Source: Martinezella rhizogenes
GTDB taxonomy: Bacteria > Pseudomonadota > Alphaproteobacteria > Rhizobiales > Rhizobiaceae
NCBI GenBank assembly: GCA_013322215.1
Contig: JAAMEZ010000021.1
Location: 434,001-498,000, forward strand
DNA: 64,000 nt
Direction: 5' to 3'
How positions within the stretch are numbered: the first letter of the stretch is position 1; each line of letters begins with the position of its first letter. The notes under the pieces were generated by a model. It was given only the letters and a program-made list of their open reading frames with translations, was not told the origin of the DNA and did no database searches. This document shows, piece after piece, positions 63,350 through 64,000 of this stretch. A program made the translations under genes and the position numbers.

Positions 63350-64000
63350 TTACTGGGCAGCCATTCTTGTCGCGGGCGGTGCGTCCGTGGCGATCTGCTG
63401 CCTGGCGTCGGCGACAAGGCTGCCGGGTTGCACACGATAGGAGCCATCGGTCACCACCATCTCGCCGGGCCTCACGCCATCACTCACCACGACGTTGCCG
63501 TTGCCGGTCTCGGAGACCTTTATCGGGCGAACCTGTGCCTTGCGATCCGGCCCGACAATATAGGCGAACAGGCCATCAGGGCCGTGCTGCACGGCGTCGA
63601 GCGGAATCTGCACCACATTCTTCAGCGTCGAAATGGCCAGTTTGACCGTTACCGACTGTCCCGGCCAAAGCCCGTTGTCCGCATTCGCAAACGTCGCCTT
63701 GAGATTGATTGTGCCGGTTGCGACATTGATCTGGTTGTCGATGTACGAAAGCGTGCCTTGTGAGAGTACGGTCTTCCCATCCTCACTAGTCACCTCTACC
63801 GGCACGTCGCCCGAAGCGAGCGCCTTGCTGACCGCCTGCAGCTGATCTTGCGGGGCCGGGAAGACCACGCTGATCGGCTGGACCTGCTCTATGGTGACGA
63901 TACCGGTCGTATCGGTAGGCTGTACGAGGTTCCCCACGTCGATCAGGCTGAACCCCGCCCGTCCCGAGAATGGCGCAGAGATCCGGCAATAGGCCAGATT
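63350..64000 (-). CDS. RND efflux periplasmic adaptor, MdtA type, 3' part
   Basis: The frame is open to base 64000, so the 5' part lies outside the window. The 216 visible codons cover the end of the lipoyl half (YCRISAPFSGRAGFSLIDVGNLV), the beta-barrel domain (GIVTIEQVQPISVVFPAPQDQL, VEVTSEDGKTVLSQGTLSYIDNQINVATGTINLKATFANADNGLWPGQSV) and the membrane-proximal domain (VQIPLDAVQHGPDGLFAYIVGPD, DGVRPGEMVVTDGSYRVQPGS). This is the MdtA/AcrA pattern. It joins the RND permease encoded just downstream to an outer-membrane channel. Confidence 0.94.
   Translation of the reverse strand, partial: NLAYCRISAPFSGRAGFSLIDVGNLVQPTDTTGIVTIEQVQPISVVFPAPQDQLQAVSKALASGDVPVEVTSEDGKTVLSQGTLSYIDNQINVATGTINLKATFANADNGLWPGQSVTVKLAISTLKNVVQIPLDAVQHGPDGLFAYIVGPDRKAQVRPIKVSETGNGNVVVSDGVRPGEMVVTDGSYRVQPGSLVADARQQIATDAPPATRMAAQ

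Overview
The window looks like a piece of a Rhizobium/Agrobacterium-type genome (Hyphomicrobiales, Rhizobiaceae). The reasons are the high-GC coding style, the liv operon followed by a small DUF6867-type membrane protein, the many ABC uptake operons each paired with a LysR or AraC regulator, and the number of short-chain dehydrogenases. The density of transport, catabolic and decaying genes, with no rRNA, tRNA or core informational gene, fits a secondary chromosome, megaplasmid or accessory part of a chromosome. This placement is an inference from gene content.

Layout. 1-2.4 kb: end of a branched-chain amino acid ABC operon (livG fragment, livF, DUF6867) and a TauE/SafE permease. 2.4-4.6 kb: AEC carrier divergent from a LysR regulator. 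5.0-6.9 kb: chemoreceptor. 6.9-9.4 kb: AT-rich, gene-poor stretch with a small membrane protein and a 5'-truncated, probably secreted-enzyme-derived gene. 9.7-12.1 kb: HxlR regulator divergent from DoxX, SDR and NmrA-like genes. 12.3-14.1 kb: decayed LysR gene and an intact LuxR-type regulator. 14.7-24.1 kb: the most unusual locus, a 298-residue protein made of three related 'DHH' repeats followed by a 2849-residue RHS protein. 24.2-25.5 kb: TacAT-type toxin-antitoxin pair and an AraC remnant. 25.6-31 kb: His-rich secreted protein, membrane-anchored methyltransferase, two SDRs, an AraC regulator and a DUF2147 protein.

31.7-41.2 kb: a flavin-dependent monooxygenase, a flavin reductase with a C-terminal MarR-like domain, a GMC (choline dehydrogenase-like) oxidoreductase, a GlxA/AraC regulator, a broken aldehyde dehydrogenase and a ProXWV betaine-type importer. 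Together these suggest uptake and oxidation of a quaternary amine or related compound, with the aldehyde step now lost. 41.4-46.8 kb: a LysR regulator and a four-gene adaptor/ATPase/two-FtsX-permease exporter.

47.2-60.1 kb: a ribose-type ABC importer (two permeases, binding protein, double ATPase) in which one permease is fused to an SMP-30/strictosidine-synthase-like domain and is followed by a second such protein. LysR, aldehyde dehydrogenase, SDR, isocitrate/isopropylmalate-type dehydrogenase and SerA-like genes follow. The set reads as one uptake-and-oxidation pathway for a sugar, polyol or sugar acid. 60.2-64.0 kb: an RND multidrug pump and its adaptor, cut by the window edge.

Best candidate for an undescribed system: the DHH-repeat protein plus the giant RHS protein (14.67-24.15 kb). 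No type VI secretion gene is nearby, and no immunity gene lies directly downstream. Several pseudogenes around it (LysR, AraC, truncated enzyme) suggest a region with repeated gain and loss.
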